Assembly: GCF_024055715.1 (NCBI RefSeq)
Contig: NZ_JAMXMV010000005.1
Span: 372,001 to 436,000 of the forward strand
Length of the DNA: 64,000 nt
From: Actinoallomurus soli
GTDB lineage: Bacteria; Actinomycetota; Actinomycetes; Streptosporangiales; Streptosporangiaceae
Direction of reading: 5' to 3'
A model generated the notes under the pieces. That model searched no databases and was not told where the DNA came from. It saw only the letters and a list, made by a program, of their open reading frames with translations. A program made the translations under genes and the position numbers. Of the stretch, positions 8,345-15,775 are shown one piece after another (positions within the stretch are counted from its first letter, which is position 1; every line of letters starts with the position of its first letter).

Positions 8345-8557
8345 GAAATTCCTGGCTCGGAGCGAGACGTCCCGCCCGGCGACGAAGCGCCGGAGGGCCC
8401 CGGTGCCGACCACGAGGCCACCGATCCCGAACTCCGAACGCGTCGGGGCGGCCGGTGCGCCGCGCTCCAGCTGCACGCGTACGCGGGCGTCCTGCGCCGG
8501 CGCGAAGGGCCTGGCCGGGTAGTCGCCGGCACCAACCTCCAGGCCCACGATGACGTC
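8345..8557 (-). pseudogene. OmpR-type response regulator fragment 1
   Basis: On the minus strand the frame reads DVIVGLEVGAGDYPARPFAPA, which corresponds to the G-x-GADDYLxKPF end of a receiver domain. It continues as IGGLVVGTGALRRFVAGRDVSL, the start of a winged-helix output domain, and then is lost. The conserved Lys of KPF is Arg and the phospho-acceptor half is missing. A related fragment lies at 11661-11935. It is a relic, not a gene. Confidence 0.7.
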
Positions 8558-8673
8558 CATCTCATCCTGCGCCTGGCGGTGAGCTACGTGGTATCGCGAC
8601 ATGGCCGGGCTCACCCGCACCCGCCTTGGCTCCTCCTTGGTGCGGCCCGTTGACCGCATCGGCTCGCGGGATC

Positions 8674-8695
8674 GTTCACCGAGTGTTCACAATTC
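8674..8695 (+). promoter_or_regulatory. Candidate PHO box (two 11-bp direct repeats) upstream of uppP
   Basis: GTTCACCGAGT (8674-8684) is followed at once by GTTCACAATTC (8685-8695). The 7-bp core GTTCACC/A repeated every 11 bp is the layout of PhoP-binding sites in Streptomyces. It lies about 150 bp before the uppP start. Control of uppP by phosphate supply is inferred. Confidence 0.5.
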
Positions 8696-8700
8696 CGACA

Positions 8701-8724
8701 ATCTTCTATCCGCGTGTAGAAGAT
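8701..8724. promoter_or_regulatory. Perfect inverted repeat upstream of uppP
   Basis: ATCTTCTA (8701-8708) and TAGAAGAT (8717-8724) flank an 8-bp spacer. The stretch is unusually AT-rich for this genome and lies directly downstream of the candidate PHO box. It may be a second operator in the uppP promoter. Its spacing differs by two bases from the TACTA-N6-TAGTA boxes, so I do not count it with them. Confidence 0.45.
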
Positions 8725-8842
8725 AAACCTGTGCCCTTGGTGAACCCGAGGTCATAGGTATGCCGCAACCGATCAGCGATCCATGTCGATCAACTGGCCG
8801 GCGGCCGACGGTCGCGGCTGCATCTCTTGCGCGAGGAAGTCG

Positions 8843-10078
8843 ATGTCCCTTTCATATCCCGAGGCGATCGTGATCGGGGCGCTGCAAGGCGTCGCCGAAC
8901 TGTTCCCGGTCTCCAGTCTGGGCCACAGCATCCTGATTCCCGCCCTGATCGGCGGCCGATGGGCAAGTGACCTCAGCGTCACCGCCGACAAGTCGCCGTA
9001 CCTGGCGTTCGTCGTCGGATTGCATGTCGCCACCGCCCTGGCCTTGGTCCTGTTCTTCTGGCGAGACTGGGTACGCATCATCGGCGGGCTGTTCAGCTCG
9101 ATCCGGAACCGGCGGATTCAAAGCCCCAGCGAACGCCTCGCCTGGCTGCTGATCGCCGCCACCATCCCCGTCGGCGTGGCCGGAGTCGCCCTCGACCACC
9201 TCTTCCGCACCATGCTCGGCAAGCCCACCCCCGTCGCCGTCTTCCTCGCCCTCAACGGCCTCGTCATCTTCGCCGGGGAGCGACTGAGAAAGAAAGGCGG
9301 CTCGACCGAGCACGTGCGGCAGCACGGCAACGTCAGCGTCACCGAGACCGTGCCCGACCTGCAGCTGTACGGGCTGAACATGGGGCAGCAGCACCTACGA
9401 CAGCCCAACCCGCAGCAGCCCCACCAGCCTGCGGGACACCCTCCGTACGCCGGAGGCGGCTCCTACCCGGCGCAGCAGCCCTACTCGGGGCAGCATCGGC
9501 TCGCCCCCGATTGGCAGCCTCAGTCCGGGTATGAACGCCAGGGCGCCCCGTACGCCCAGCAGCCCCACGCACAGCCCCGTCAGGGCGGGCAGCCCGACCC
9601 GCAGGGCAGGTACCGCTCCGCCACGCCGTACGAGCCGGCGGTTGCCGCCTCCGTCGACCACGCCGACGCCGACGCCAACCAGGCGTCCGACGAGCGGATC
9701 GCGGGACTCGGATTCCTGTCCGGGATCCTCATCGGTGCAGCGCAGATCCTCGCGCTCGCACCCGGCATCAGCCGCTCCGGCGTCACCATGATCGCCGGCC
9801 TGGCCAAGGGACTGTCCCATGAGGACGCCGCCCGCTTCGCCTTCCTGCTGGCCACACCCGCGATCCTCGGCGCCGGCGTGCTGAAACTCCCCGAACTGTT
9901 CGGGCCGATGGGCAACGGCATCCACGGCCAGATCCTCGTCGGAAGCCTGCTGTCCTTCGTCGGCGCCTACGTTTCGGTGCGGTTCCTCACCAAGTACTTC
10001 GAAACCCGCACCCTGACCCCGTTCGCCATCTACTGCACCCTGTTCGGCATCGGCAGTCTCGTCTACCTCAACATCTGA
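8843..10078 (+). CDS. uppP: Undecaprenyl-diphosphatase with a large Gln/Pro-rich insert
   Basis: This membrane phosphatase (UppP/BacA) converts undecaprenyl diphosphate to the monophosphate for peptidoglycan precursor carriers. The first active-site motif is LQGVAELFPVSSLGH (residues 14-28) and the second is PGISRSG (307-313). The family is usually 265-280 residues; this one has 411. The difference is a hydrophilic block at about residues 152-283, rich in Gln, Pro, Gly and Tyr, between the two halves. The ATG at 8843 follows GAGGAAG; the frame is open 20 codons further up without such a site. A PHO-box-like repeat and an inverted repeat lie upstream. Confidence 0.92.
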   Translation: MSLSYPEAIVIGALQGVAELFPVSSLGHSILIPALIGGRWASDLSVTADKSPYLAFVVGLHVATALALVLFFWRDWVRIIGGLFSSIRNRRIQSPSERLAWLLIAATIPVGVAGVALDHLFRTMLGKPTPVAVFLALNGLVIFAGERLRKKGGSTEHVRQHGNVSVTETVPDLQLYGLNMGQQHLRQPNPQQPHQPAGHPPYAGGGSYPAQQPYSGQHRLAPDWQPQSGYERQGAPYAQQPHAQPRQGGQPDPQGRYRSATPYEPAVAASVDHADADANQASDERIAGLGFLSGILIGAAQILALAPGISRSGVTMIAGLAKGLSHEDAARFAFLLATPAILGAGVLKLPELFGPMGNGIHGQILVGSLLSFVGAYVSVRFLTKYFETRTLTPFAIYCTLFGIGSLVYLNI

Positions 10079-10171
10079 AGCACGACATCCGGCCGATCAG
10101 TCTTCGTCGCCATCGTCAAGGTCCACGCGCACGTTCGCATGCCGGCCGGCGCGCCACCAGGCGTGGATGCT

Positions 10172-10561
10172 TCAAGCGGTGAAGATGAGGCCGAGATAGC
10201 TGGTGAGAACGCCGTACGCGAGCGTGGCGGTGTGGGTGAGCGCGCCGATACCGGCCAGGAGCGTCCGGCCGTCCCAGCCGAGGCCGGCGCGGAAGACCCA
10301 GGCGGCGGGCCACATTCACTGCCGGGTGCGGTAGACCGTGTCGTAGTGGTGGTAGGCCAGGACGCCCAGCAGGGCGTACACCAGCGGTTCGGGAACGCCG
10401 TGGGCGAGCCCCAGGGCGGCGAGATCGGCCTACTCGATGATGCGGATGACGGGGGGCGCGAGCCAGTCCAGCTTGCCGGTGTGCGGATGGGTCGAGCCTG
10501 ACCCGGCCGGCAGCAGCACCAGCGCCGGGGCGAGCAGTGTGGGGCTGTCGCGGTCGCCGAA
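10172..10561 (-). pseudogene. DUF5941-type C-terminal domain remnant with in-frame stops
   Basis: One minus-strand frame reads LAPALVLLPAGSGSTHPHTG, then DWLAPPVIRIIE, a TAG stop (10430-10432), ALGLAHGVPEPLVYALLGVL, AYHHYDTVYRTRQ, a TGA stop (10316-10318), and WVFRAGLGWDGRTLLAGIG. This resembles the domain found after CDP-alcohol phosphatidyltransferase modules in actinobacteria. Two stops and the missing catalytic N-terminal part show that it is dead. It ends with its own TGA at 10172. Confidence 0.65.
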
Positions 10562-10740
10562 CTCCGCTGATCAGCACGACCACGCTGACGATCGTGACCA
10601 CGATCAGTGGCGGCAACGGCGGTACATGCCCGCGGGCCGGCCGTCCCCCGTGCCTGGGCGATCGGGCACTGTGTGACGCGGTGCCGGTCTTCGGCCGGAG
10701 CGGCTCTGCGTCGGAAACGACACGGGGGAACTGAATAGAT

Positions 10741-11550
10741 TTACGATCGGGGATCCGCCACCGTGCGGAGACTCAGGATGTCCTTCGCGGCGGAGGCGGG
10801 AGACCACTTTCCGGAGCTGGCCGTCCAGGTTTCGCCGCCGAACGTCACCTGCTTGACGCCGAGCCGCACCGCGTGGGCGACGAGCCAGCTGCTGAACGCC
10901 CAGCCGCGGGCGGGGCCGTCGCTGCCGCTGATGCTCGGGGTACCGAGTTCGGCGAGCGCGGTCGACCTCAGCGTGGCCGTTGCCGTGGTGATCGCGAGAT
11001 TGTGACAACTCAGTGCGGCGGCCCGCTCGCCGGTGAGGGCGCTCGCGACGGCCCGCGCCTCCGGCTCCCATTTGGCGTACGCCTCCGGCGTCGCCGAATG
11101 CTGGACGCGCTGGGCGGCCTGGGTGATGCTGATCGTCATCCAGCCGGGCTGCTGCCGCAGATGTTCGTAGAACGCCGTACTCGCGTGCACCGGGTCGACG
11201 ACCTGGCTGTAGGTCCCCCAGCCTTCGCTCGGGCGCTGCTGGAAAAGCCCGGCGGAGTCCCGGTCCCCGCTGGACAGGTTCACGAGCTGTGACTCTTGCA
11301 GCGCCGTGGCGATCGCGACGGACACGGCATGGTCGGGGACACCCATCCGCAGGCCGACGCCCGCGATCGTCGCGGCATTGTCGGCCTGCGTGGTCGTGAG
11401 CGTGTAGTCACCCGAACCCGTGCCCGACACGGCGGTGACCGTGCAACCCGGCCCGGGCTTGACGATGCGGTACACGTACCAGCCGGCCGCCGAACCGATG
11501 ACGAGGAGAAGGATGACACCGACCGCGACACCCAGACGAGCACTCGACAT
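10741..11550 (-). CDS. Membrane-anchored lysozyme-like (lytic transglycosylase fold) protein
   Basis: A 269-residue protein with an N-terminal membrane anchor (residues 7-30, no lipobox Cys) and an extracellular domain. ATALQESQLVNL near residue 85 has the catalytic Glu-Ser pattern of lytic transglycosylases, and GLFQQRPSEGWG follows as in goose-type lysozyme-like actinobacterial proteins. The target is therefore probably peptidoglycan. The ATG at 11550 follows GGTGAGGA. A perfect TACTA-N6-TAGTA box ends 35 bp upstream, placing the gene in the same predicted regulon as the DedA and flippase-like genes. Activity is inferred from motifs only. Confidence 0.75.
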   Translation of the reverse strand: MSSARLGVAVGVILLLVIGSAAGWYVYRIVKPGPGCTVTAVSGTGSGDYTLTTTQADNAATIAGVGLRMGVPDHAVSVAIATALQESQLVNLSSGDRDSAGLFQQRPSEGWGTYSQVVDPVHASTAFYEHLRQQPGWMTISITQAAQRVQHSATPEAYAKWEPEARAVASALTGERAAALSCHNLAITTATATLRSTALAELGTPSISGSDGPARGWAFSSWLVAHAVRLGVKQVTFGGETWTASSGKWSPASAAKDILSLRTVADPRS

Positions 11551-11585
11551 CAGCAGGCGTCCTCACCGTAGGAGACGGAGCGATC

Positions 11586-11601
11586 TACTACTCGGATAGT
11601 A
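11586..11601. promoter_or_regulatory. TACTA-N6-TAGTA operator box upstream of lysozyme-like gene
   Basis: CTACTA-CTCGGA-TAGTAG gives perfect 6-bp arms with a 6-bp spacer, 35 bp before the start codon of the minus-strand gene. It is the third member of the repeated operator set in this region. Confidence 0.7.
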
Positions 11602-11660
11602 GCAACGCCCCCCAAAACGGCACACAACAGCCACGATTACTCGTCCGCGGAGTGTGACGA

Positions 11661-11935
11661 TCAGCGGCATGGCGGCGTGAGAACTTGCTGCGAGTTTCGA
11701 CCGGTGCGTCGCCACGCGACGCCCAGCGTCTTGGCCGAGCCGAACCAGCGCTCGTCCCACACGCCGGCCATCAGATCCGGCGGCTGACCGCCTTCCCGGC
11801 ATCGGCGGCCAGCCGGCTGAGCAGGTCGAACTCCCTGGCCCGGAGCGCAAACTCCCGCCCGGCGACGAAGCACCGGCGGGCGCCGGGTGTCCACCATGAG
11901 ACCACCGATCCGCACTTCGGGCGCGCCGGGGTCTT
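11661..11935 (-). pseudogene. OmpR-type response regulator fragment 2 (winged helix)
   Basis: Read in two frames, the minus strand gives APEVRIGGLMVDT, then ARRCFVAGREFALRAREFDL and LSRLAADAGKAVSRR, and finally DLMAGVWDERWFGSAKTLGV. This is the DNA-binding half of an OmpR-family regulator, with at least one frameshift near 11880 and another near 11775. The receiver domain is absent. It overlaps in content with the fragment at 8345-8557, so the two are copies of related genes or of one duplicated gene. Confidence 0.7.
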
Positions 11936-12013
11936 CATGGGCTTCTACCGTCGGCCGCCCGTACCGGCCACCCCGCGGGACAGAAGGGTGATCCGCCTAC
12001 TTCACGCGCCCAT

Positions 12014-13309
12014 TCAGAAGCGGTCGCTCTTGAAGTCGGCCAGCAGGACCTTGAGTTGCTTCTCCTGCTTGGCGGCTGGGGCCGGCTTGATGTGGCCGTG
12101 GTCGATGGCGTACGTCTTGAGGACCGCGTCCATCTGATTGTCGAGCAGGGTCCAGGTCTTCTTGTTGACCGCCTGCAGCGAGGTGGCGTCGGCGTCCCAG
12201 TCATCGCGCATCTTCTGCACGGTGGCGTGGGAGGCCGCGGCCTTCGCGGCCCGGTCCTGGGCGATCGCCGTCTGGGCGAGGTTCTCGTACTTCGCCACTG
12301 CGGCGGTCGTCTGGTCGCTGGTCAGGGCCGGCTTCGGGCAGGCCGGCATCGTCTCGCTCTGACCGGTCGGGTCGCAGGTGACGTGGGGCTGGTTGTGGGC
12401 CCAGACCATCAGCGCGGCGGTGCCGGCGGCGATCACGCCGAAGGCTCCCAGCGCGATGCGCTCCCGGCGCACGTTGGTGGTGACCGACGGCGCGTGCGTC
12501 GCCTCGTACCTCTCGGCGACGTCGCTACGGCTGATCGACAGGTAGATGACCGTCGCCAGGATGGCGCTGAGGAAGATCAGGCTCGTGATGAAGGTGCCCA
12601 GGCCGAGTCCGACCGGGTCGCCGGGGTTGGCCGCGACCTTCGGGGAGGCGAGCCAGTCACCGATGTTGGCTCCGAGCGGGCGGGTGAGGATGTAGGCCAG
12701 CCAGAACGAAAGCACCGGGTTGGCGCCGAACTTCCACAGGCCGGTGATCAACACGATGAGGCCCAGCGGCAGGAACACCGACTGCGCGGGCGTCCAGTTG
12801 GTCAGCTCCAGCGTCCAGTCGCCGGTGGCGGTGCCCAGCGCGAACGTCACCAGGACGGTCAGCCAGTAGAACGCCTCACGCGGGAAGGTGGTGATGCTGT
12901 GGATCGACAGGGTCCGCTCGCGCAGCCACCAGACTCCGAAGACGATGGCCAGCAGGACCGAGAAGACCGTCGAGCTCAGCCACAGCGGGACATGCTGCTT
13001 ATCGGTGAGCATGTCGGTGTACAGCGTGCCGGTGACGCTGACCACCACCACGGTCAGCCAGTACGGGAACGGGCTGTACCGCTTCGTACGGAACTGGACC
13101 GTTAGCACGACCGCGAATACCGCGGTGAACAACAGCATGGTGTTGGTCAGGCCGAAGCCGAGGGTTTCGTTGATGTAGTCGGCGAAACTCTCGCCGACGG
13201 TCGTGCAGAGGATCTTGATGATCCAGAACCAGACTGTGACCTCAGGCACCTTGTTGAGCATCTGCCGGCCGGTCGGTTCGCCCATCCGGATCTGCTGGGT
13301 TGTTGTCAT
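12014..13309 (-). CDS. COG4705-type multi-pass membrane protein (DUF347-like repeats)
   Basis: About 431 residues with roughly ten hydrophobic segments. The repeat unit is seen in KVPEVTVWFWIIKILCTTVG and recurs in ALGTATGDWTLE and LTRPLGANIGDWLA, a family of uncertain function. The C-terminal third differs: after a last membrane helix near residue 300 it is a hydrophilic, Ala/Lys-rich, probably coiled-coil domain. I chose ATG 13309 over the upstream open frame because it starts the conserved part (TTTQQIRMGEP), though no strong ribosome binding site is visible. It faces a two-component system across a palindromic region, which suggests it is a target of that system. Confidence 0.8.
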   Translation of the reverse strand: MTTTQQIRMGEPTGRQMLNKVPEVTVWFWIIKILCTTVGESFADYINETLGFGLTNTMLLFTAVFAVVLTVQFRTKRYSPFPYWLTVVVVSVTGTLYTDMLTDKQHVPLWLSSTVFSVLLAIVFGVWWLRERTLSIHSITTFPREAFYWLTVLVTFALGTATGDWTLELTNWTPAQSVFLPLGLIVLITGLWKFGANPVLSFWLAYILTRPLGANIGDWLASPKVAANPGDPVGLGLGTFITSLIFLSAILATVIYLSISRSDVAERYEATHAPSVTTNVRRERIALGAFGVIAAGTAALMVWAHNQPHVTCDPTGQSETMPACPKPALTSDQTTAAVAKYENLAQTAIAQDRAAKAAASHATVQKMRDDWDADATSLQAVNKKTWTLLDNQMDAVLKTYAIDHGHIKPAPAAKQEKQLKVLLADFKSDRF

Positions 13310-13370
13310 CGGGGAAGGCTGGCATGGCTTGCCTGAACAGAACCTGAGCACTTCGGCAGGCAGGTGGGCT

Positions 13371-13396
13371 CAGGTTACGGGAAGGTCCGTAACCTG
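13371..13396. promoter_or_regulatory. Inverted repeat between membrane protein and two-component system
   Basis: CAGGTTACGG (13371-13380) and CCGTAACCTG (13387-13396) form a perfect 10-bp inverted repeat with a 6-bp spacer, six bases before the response regulator GTG. A further half-site AACCTGAG lies at 13341-13348. It is a likely binding site for the adjacent regulator, or an mRNA hairpin limiting its translation. Confidence 0.55.
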
Positions 13397-13401
13397 ACGA
13401 T

Positions 13402-14070
13402 GTGACCATCCACCGCGTCCTGGTCGTCGAGGACGACCACGGACTTCGTGACGTTCTCGCCCGGGGCCTGCGCGAGGAGCATTTCGAGGTGTTGACAGCC
13501 GCGGACGGAGCAGGCGCGCTGCGGACGATAGATGACCAGATCGACGCAGTCGTGCTGGACATCGGGTTGCCCGACTCCGATGGCCGGGACGTCTGTCAGG
13601 CCATGCGCGCTGCCGGGTTGGACATGCCGGTCATCTTCTTGACCGCTCGTGATGGCCTCACGTCCCGGCTTTCGGGCTTCTCCGCGGGCGGCGACGACTA
13701 TCTCGCCAAGCCCTTCCACCTGGCCGAACTCGCTGCCAGGGTCCGCGCGGTGCTGCGCAGAGCCGGTCGCGAGGCGGTCACCGAGGTCGACGGGCTGCGG
13801 CTGGATCCGGTCGCACACGTGCTGAAGACCGCGGACGGCACACAGATACCCCTTACACCCACCGAGTTCCGGCTGCTGGCCTCCTTGATGGCGGCCCCTG
13901 GGGCGGTCGTCCGGCGCCATGCCCTGGTGCTCTCGGCCTGGCCCGAAGGCGCCCAGGTCAATGACAACACCCTCGACCAGTACTTGACGCGCCTGCGCCG
14001 TAAGCTCCGTGACGCCGGGTGCGAGCGGGGCATCAGCACCGTACGCGGCGTCGGCTACCGATTCACGTGA
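13402..14070 (+). CDS. OmpR-family response regulator
   Basis: A 222-residue regulator with an intact receiver domain: acidic pair ED11-12, phospho-acceptor Asp53 in VVLDIGLPD, Thr81 and Lys103 in DDYLAKPF. The C-terminal winged helix ends in TVRGVGYRFT, with LTPTEFRLLASL at its start. GTG 13402 is the start. The gene overlaps the kinase gene by four bases (GTGA), so the two are translationally coupled. The inverted repeat just upstream suggests autoregulation and control of the divergent membrane protein. Confidence 0.95.
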   Translation: MTIHRVLVVEDDHGLRDVLARGLREEHFEVLTAADGAGALRTIDDQIDAVVLDIGLPDSDGRDVCQAMRAAGLDMPVIFLTARDGLTSRLSGFSAGGDDYLAKPFHLAELAARVRAVLRRAGREAVTEVDGLRLDPVAHVLKTADGTQIPLTPTEFRLLASLMAAPGAVVRRHALVLSAWPEGAQVNDNTLDQYLTRLRRKLRDAGCERGISTVRGVGYRFT

Positions 14071-15368
14071 GGGCCCTCACGCCGGCGACTCTACGCGGCC
14101 GCCTCGCTCTGCTCGCGCTGACCACGACGGCGATCTGGGTCACGCTGCTCACCGTCATCTTCAACATGGCGCTTCACGCACAGCTGCGTAGACAGTCTGA
14201 TGACCTGCTGCGGACTCGCGCGACGGCCGTGGCAGCGACCCTGCAGACCTGGCCGGACGGCCATATCCGAGTGCTGGAACCCTCCGACGACCGTGCTTTG
14301 GACGTCGGAGTCTGGATCTACCAGGGCCACACGGCCATCGAGCGCCCCAGAGCACCCAAAGGGCTGCAGGCGAGTGCGGACCGCATGGCCGGGCAGCGCA
14401 AGACCTTCATGGATATCAAGACGCCGTACGCCTGGAGGGTCTACTCGCTGCCGGTGATGTCCGGAGGCCGGCGGGTGGGCACGGTGGTCAGCGCGGTTGA
14501 TCTTGACCCCTACAGCGACCTGGCCCGTCTGGTGCTGGCCGGTTCCGCCATCCTCGGCCTGCTGTTGCTCTTCGGCGTCTACCTGCTGACTCGCGCGGTC
14601 GTTCGCGGTGCCCTCCGGTCGGTAACACAGATGAGCGAGCAGGCCACGCAATGGGGAGAGCACGGAACCCATCACCGGTTCGGCGGGGAAGACCGTCCTG
14701 CCGAACTCGCCGGGCTGGCGAGAAACCTTGATCAGCTACTCGATCGGCTCTCCGCCGTCCTCCGCCACGAACAACAACTCACCGCTGAACTCTCCCACGA
14801 ACTACGGACCCCGCTGGCTCGGATCACTGCGGAGATCGACTGGCTGATCGCGCGAAACCGCACCGCCGCCGAACGAGACACCTCACATCAAGCGATCGCG
14901 GCGAGCGCGGCCACCATGCAGCAGATCTGTGAGTCCCTTCTCACCTTCCCCACCGATCGCATCCGTGACCGATGCTCGCTCCTCCACCTGGCCCGTGATC
15001 TGGCCGAGCGCAACACGGAGGGGCCGTCGATCGTGGTAACCGGTAAGAACGTGACGGCTGGGGTACCCGCGAACCTGGTCGAGCGGATCCTCATGCCACT
15101 GCTGAACAACGCACGCCGCTACGCGCGTACCCAGATCACCGTAGAGTGCACGGCCGACGTGGAGATCATCGTCACCGATGACGGTCCCGGCGTACCGGTG
15201 GAACTCCGTAACGCAGTGTTCGAACCGGGCCGGCGCGCCAACCCCGACGACGGTCACGACGGCGTCGGCCTCGGGCTCGCGCTCGCTCGACGCCTGGCCC
15301 GGACCGCTGACGGAGACATCGCCATCGACGCGGCCGGACGGTTCGTCATCTCCCTGCCCCGCGGCTGA
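14067..15368 (+). CDS. Sensor histidine kinase
   Basis: A 433-residue membrane kinase. There are two membrane segments (about residues 15-35 and 155-175) around an extracellular sensor domain of some 120 residues, then a HAMP-like linker. The phosphorylated His is in LSHELRTPLARI, followed by N-box LMPLLNNARRYA, DDGPGVP and GVGLGLALARRLA of the ATP-binding domain. The GTG at 14067 overlaps the stop of the response regulator, and upstream in-frame codons lie inside that gene. It is the cognate partner of that regulator. The stimulus is unknown. Confidence 0.94.
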   Translation: MRALTPATLRGRLALLALTTTAIWVTLLTVIFNMALHAQLRRQSDDLLRTRATAVAATLQTWPDGHIRVLEPSDDRALDVGVWIYQGHTAIERPRAPKGLQASADRMAGQRKTFMDIKTPYAWRVYSLPVMSGGRRVGTVVSAVDLDPYSDLARLVLAGSAILGLLLLFGVYLLTRAVVRGALRSVTQMSEQATQWGEHGTHHRFGGEDRPAELAGLARNLDQLLDRLSAVLRHEQQLTAELSHELRTPLARITAEIDWLIARNRTAAERDTSHQAIAASAATMQQICESLLTFPTDRIRDRCSLLHLARDLAERNTEGPSIVVTGKNVTAGVPANLVERILMPLLNNARRYARTQITVECTADVEIIVTDDGPGVPVELRNAVFEPGRRANPDDGHDGVGLGLALARRLARTADGDIAIDAAGRFVISLPRG

Positions 15369-15403
15369 TCACCCCGATCCCGGTCAGGGCTTCCCGCTGA
15401 TCC

Positions 15404-15565
15404 TCAGGGAGACCGGGAGGAACCGTGGGAAGGCATCTCCGGATCAGCCAGCAGGGCGGTCACCGGTTCGGACGTCATCGAGGTCCCGTTGTCGGAATGG
15501 GTGGTTCCGGGAACGATCCCCCTGTTGGGGACGAAAGAGTTCTGCATGAACCGCTCGGTCAGCTC
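15404..15565 (-). mobile_element. Transposase integrase-core fragment (IS3/IS481-like)
   Basis: The minus-strand frame carries GIVPGTTHSDNGTSMTSEPV and TALLADPEMPSH. This corresponds to the HSDNGTSMTSKPV-ALLADLGV region of DDE integrase-core transposases and includes the second catalytic Asp. Sequence on both sides is unrelated and no terminal repeats were found. It is a short relic of an insertion sequence. Confidence 0.65.
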
Positions 15566-15775
15566 ACCCGACTCACGCAGCTCCGTGGGTGCTCGTATGC
15601 CGCGGTACCGCCTGGCAGCACCCGGTACGCCGTCGGGCCGATATGCCATGAAGCGAATGGCGAACGCGGACCAAATGGCACAGCAGCACTGTGGAACAGG
15701 ACGCGGTAGCGCGTTGAGTAGGGCCGGCCCCTGACCACGTCCACTGATGGCCCGACCTTCTCGGACACGCTCTCC
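15566..15775. other. Gap without a supportable gene
   Basis: Several overlapping short frames exist on both strands, but none has a ribosome binding site or recognisable motif. It may be decayed sequence flanking the transposase relic. Confidence 0.4.

Noticed and set aside
8701-8724. Inverted repeat upstream of uppP as a fifth TACTA-N6-TAGTA box
   Set aside because: The arms are TTCTA/TAGAA and the spacer is 8 bp, not 6; it is listed separately.
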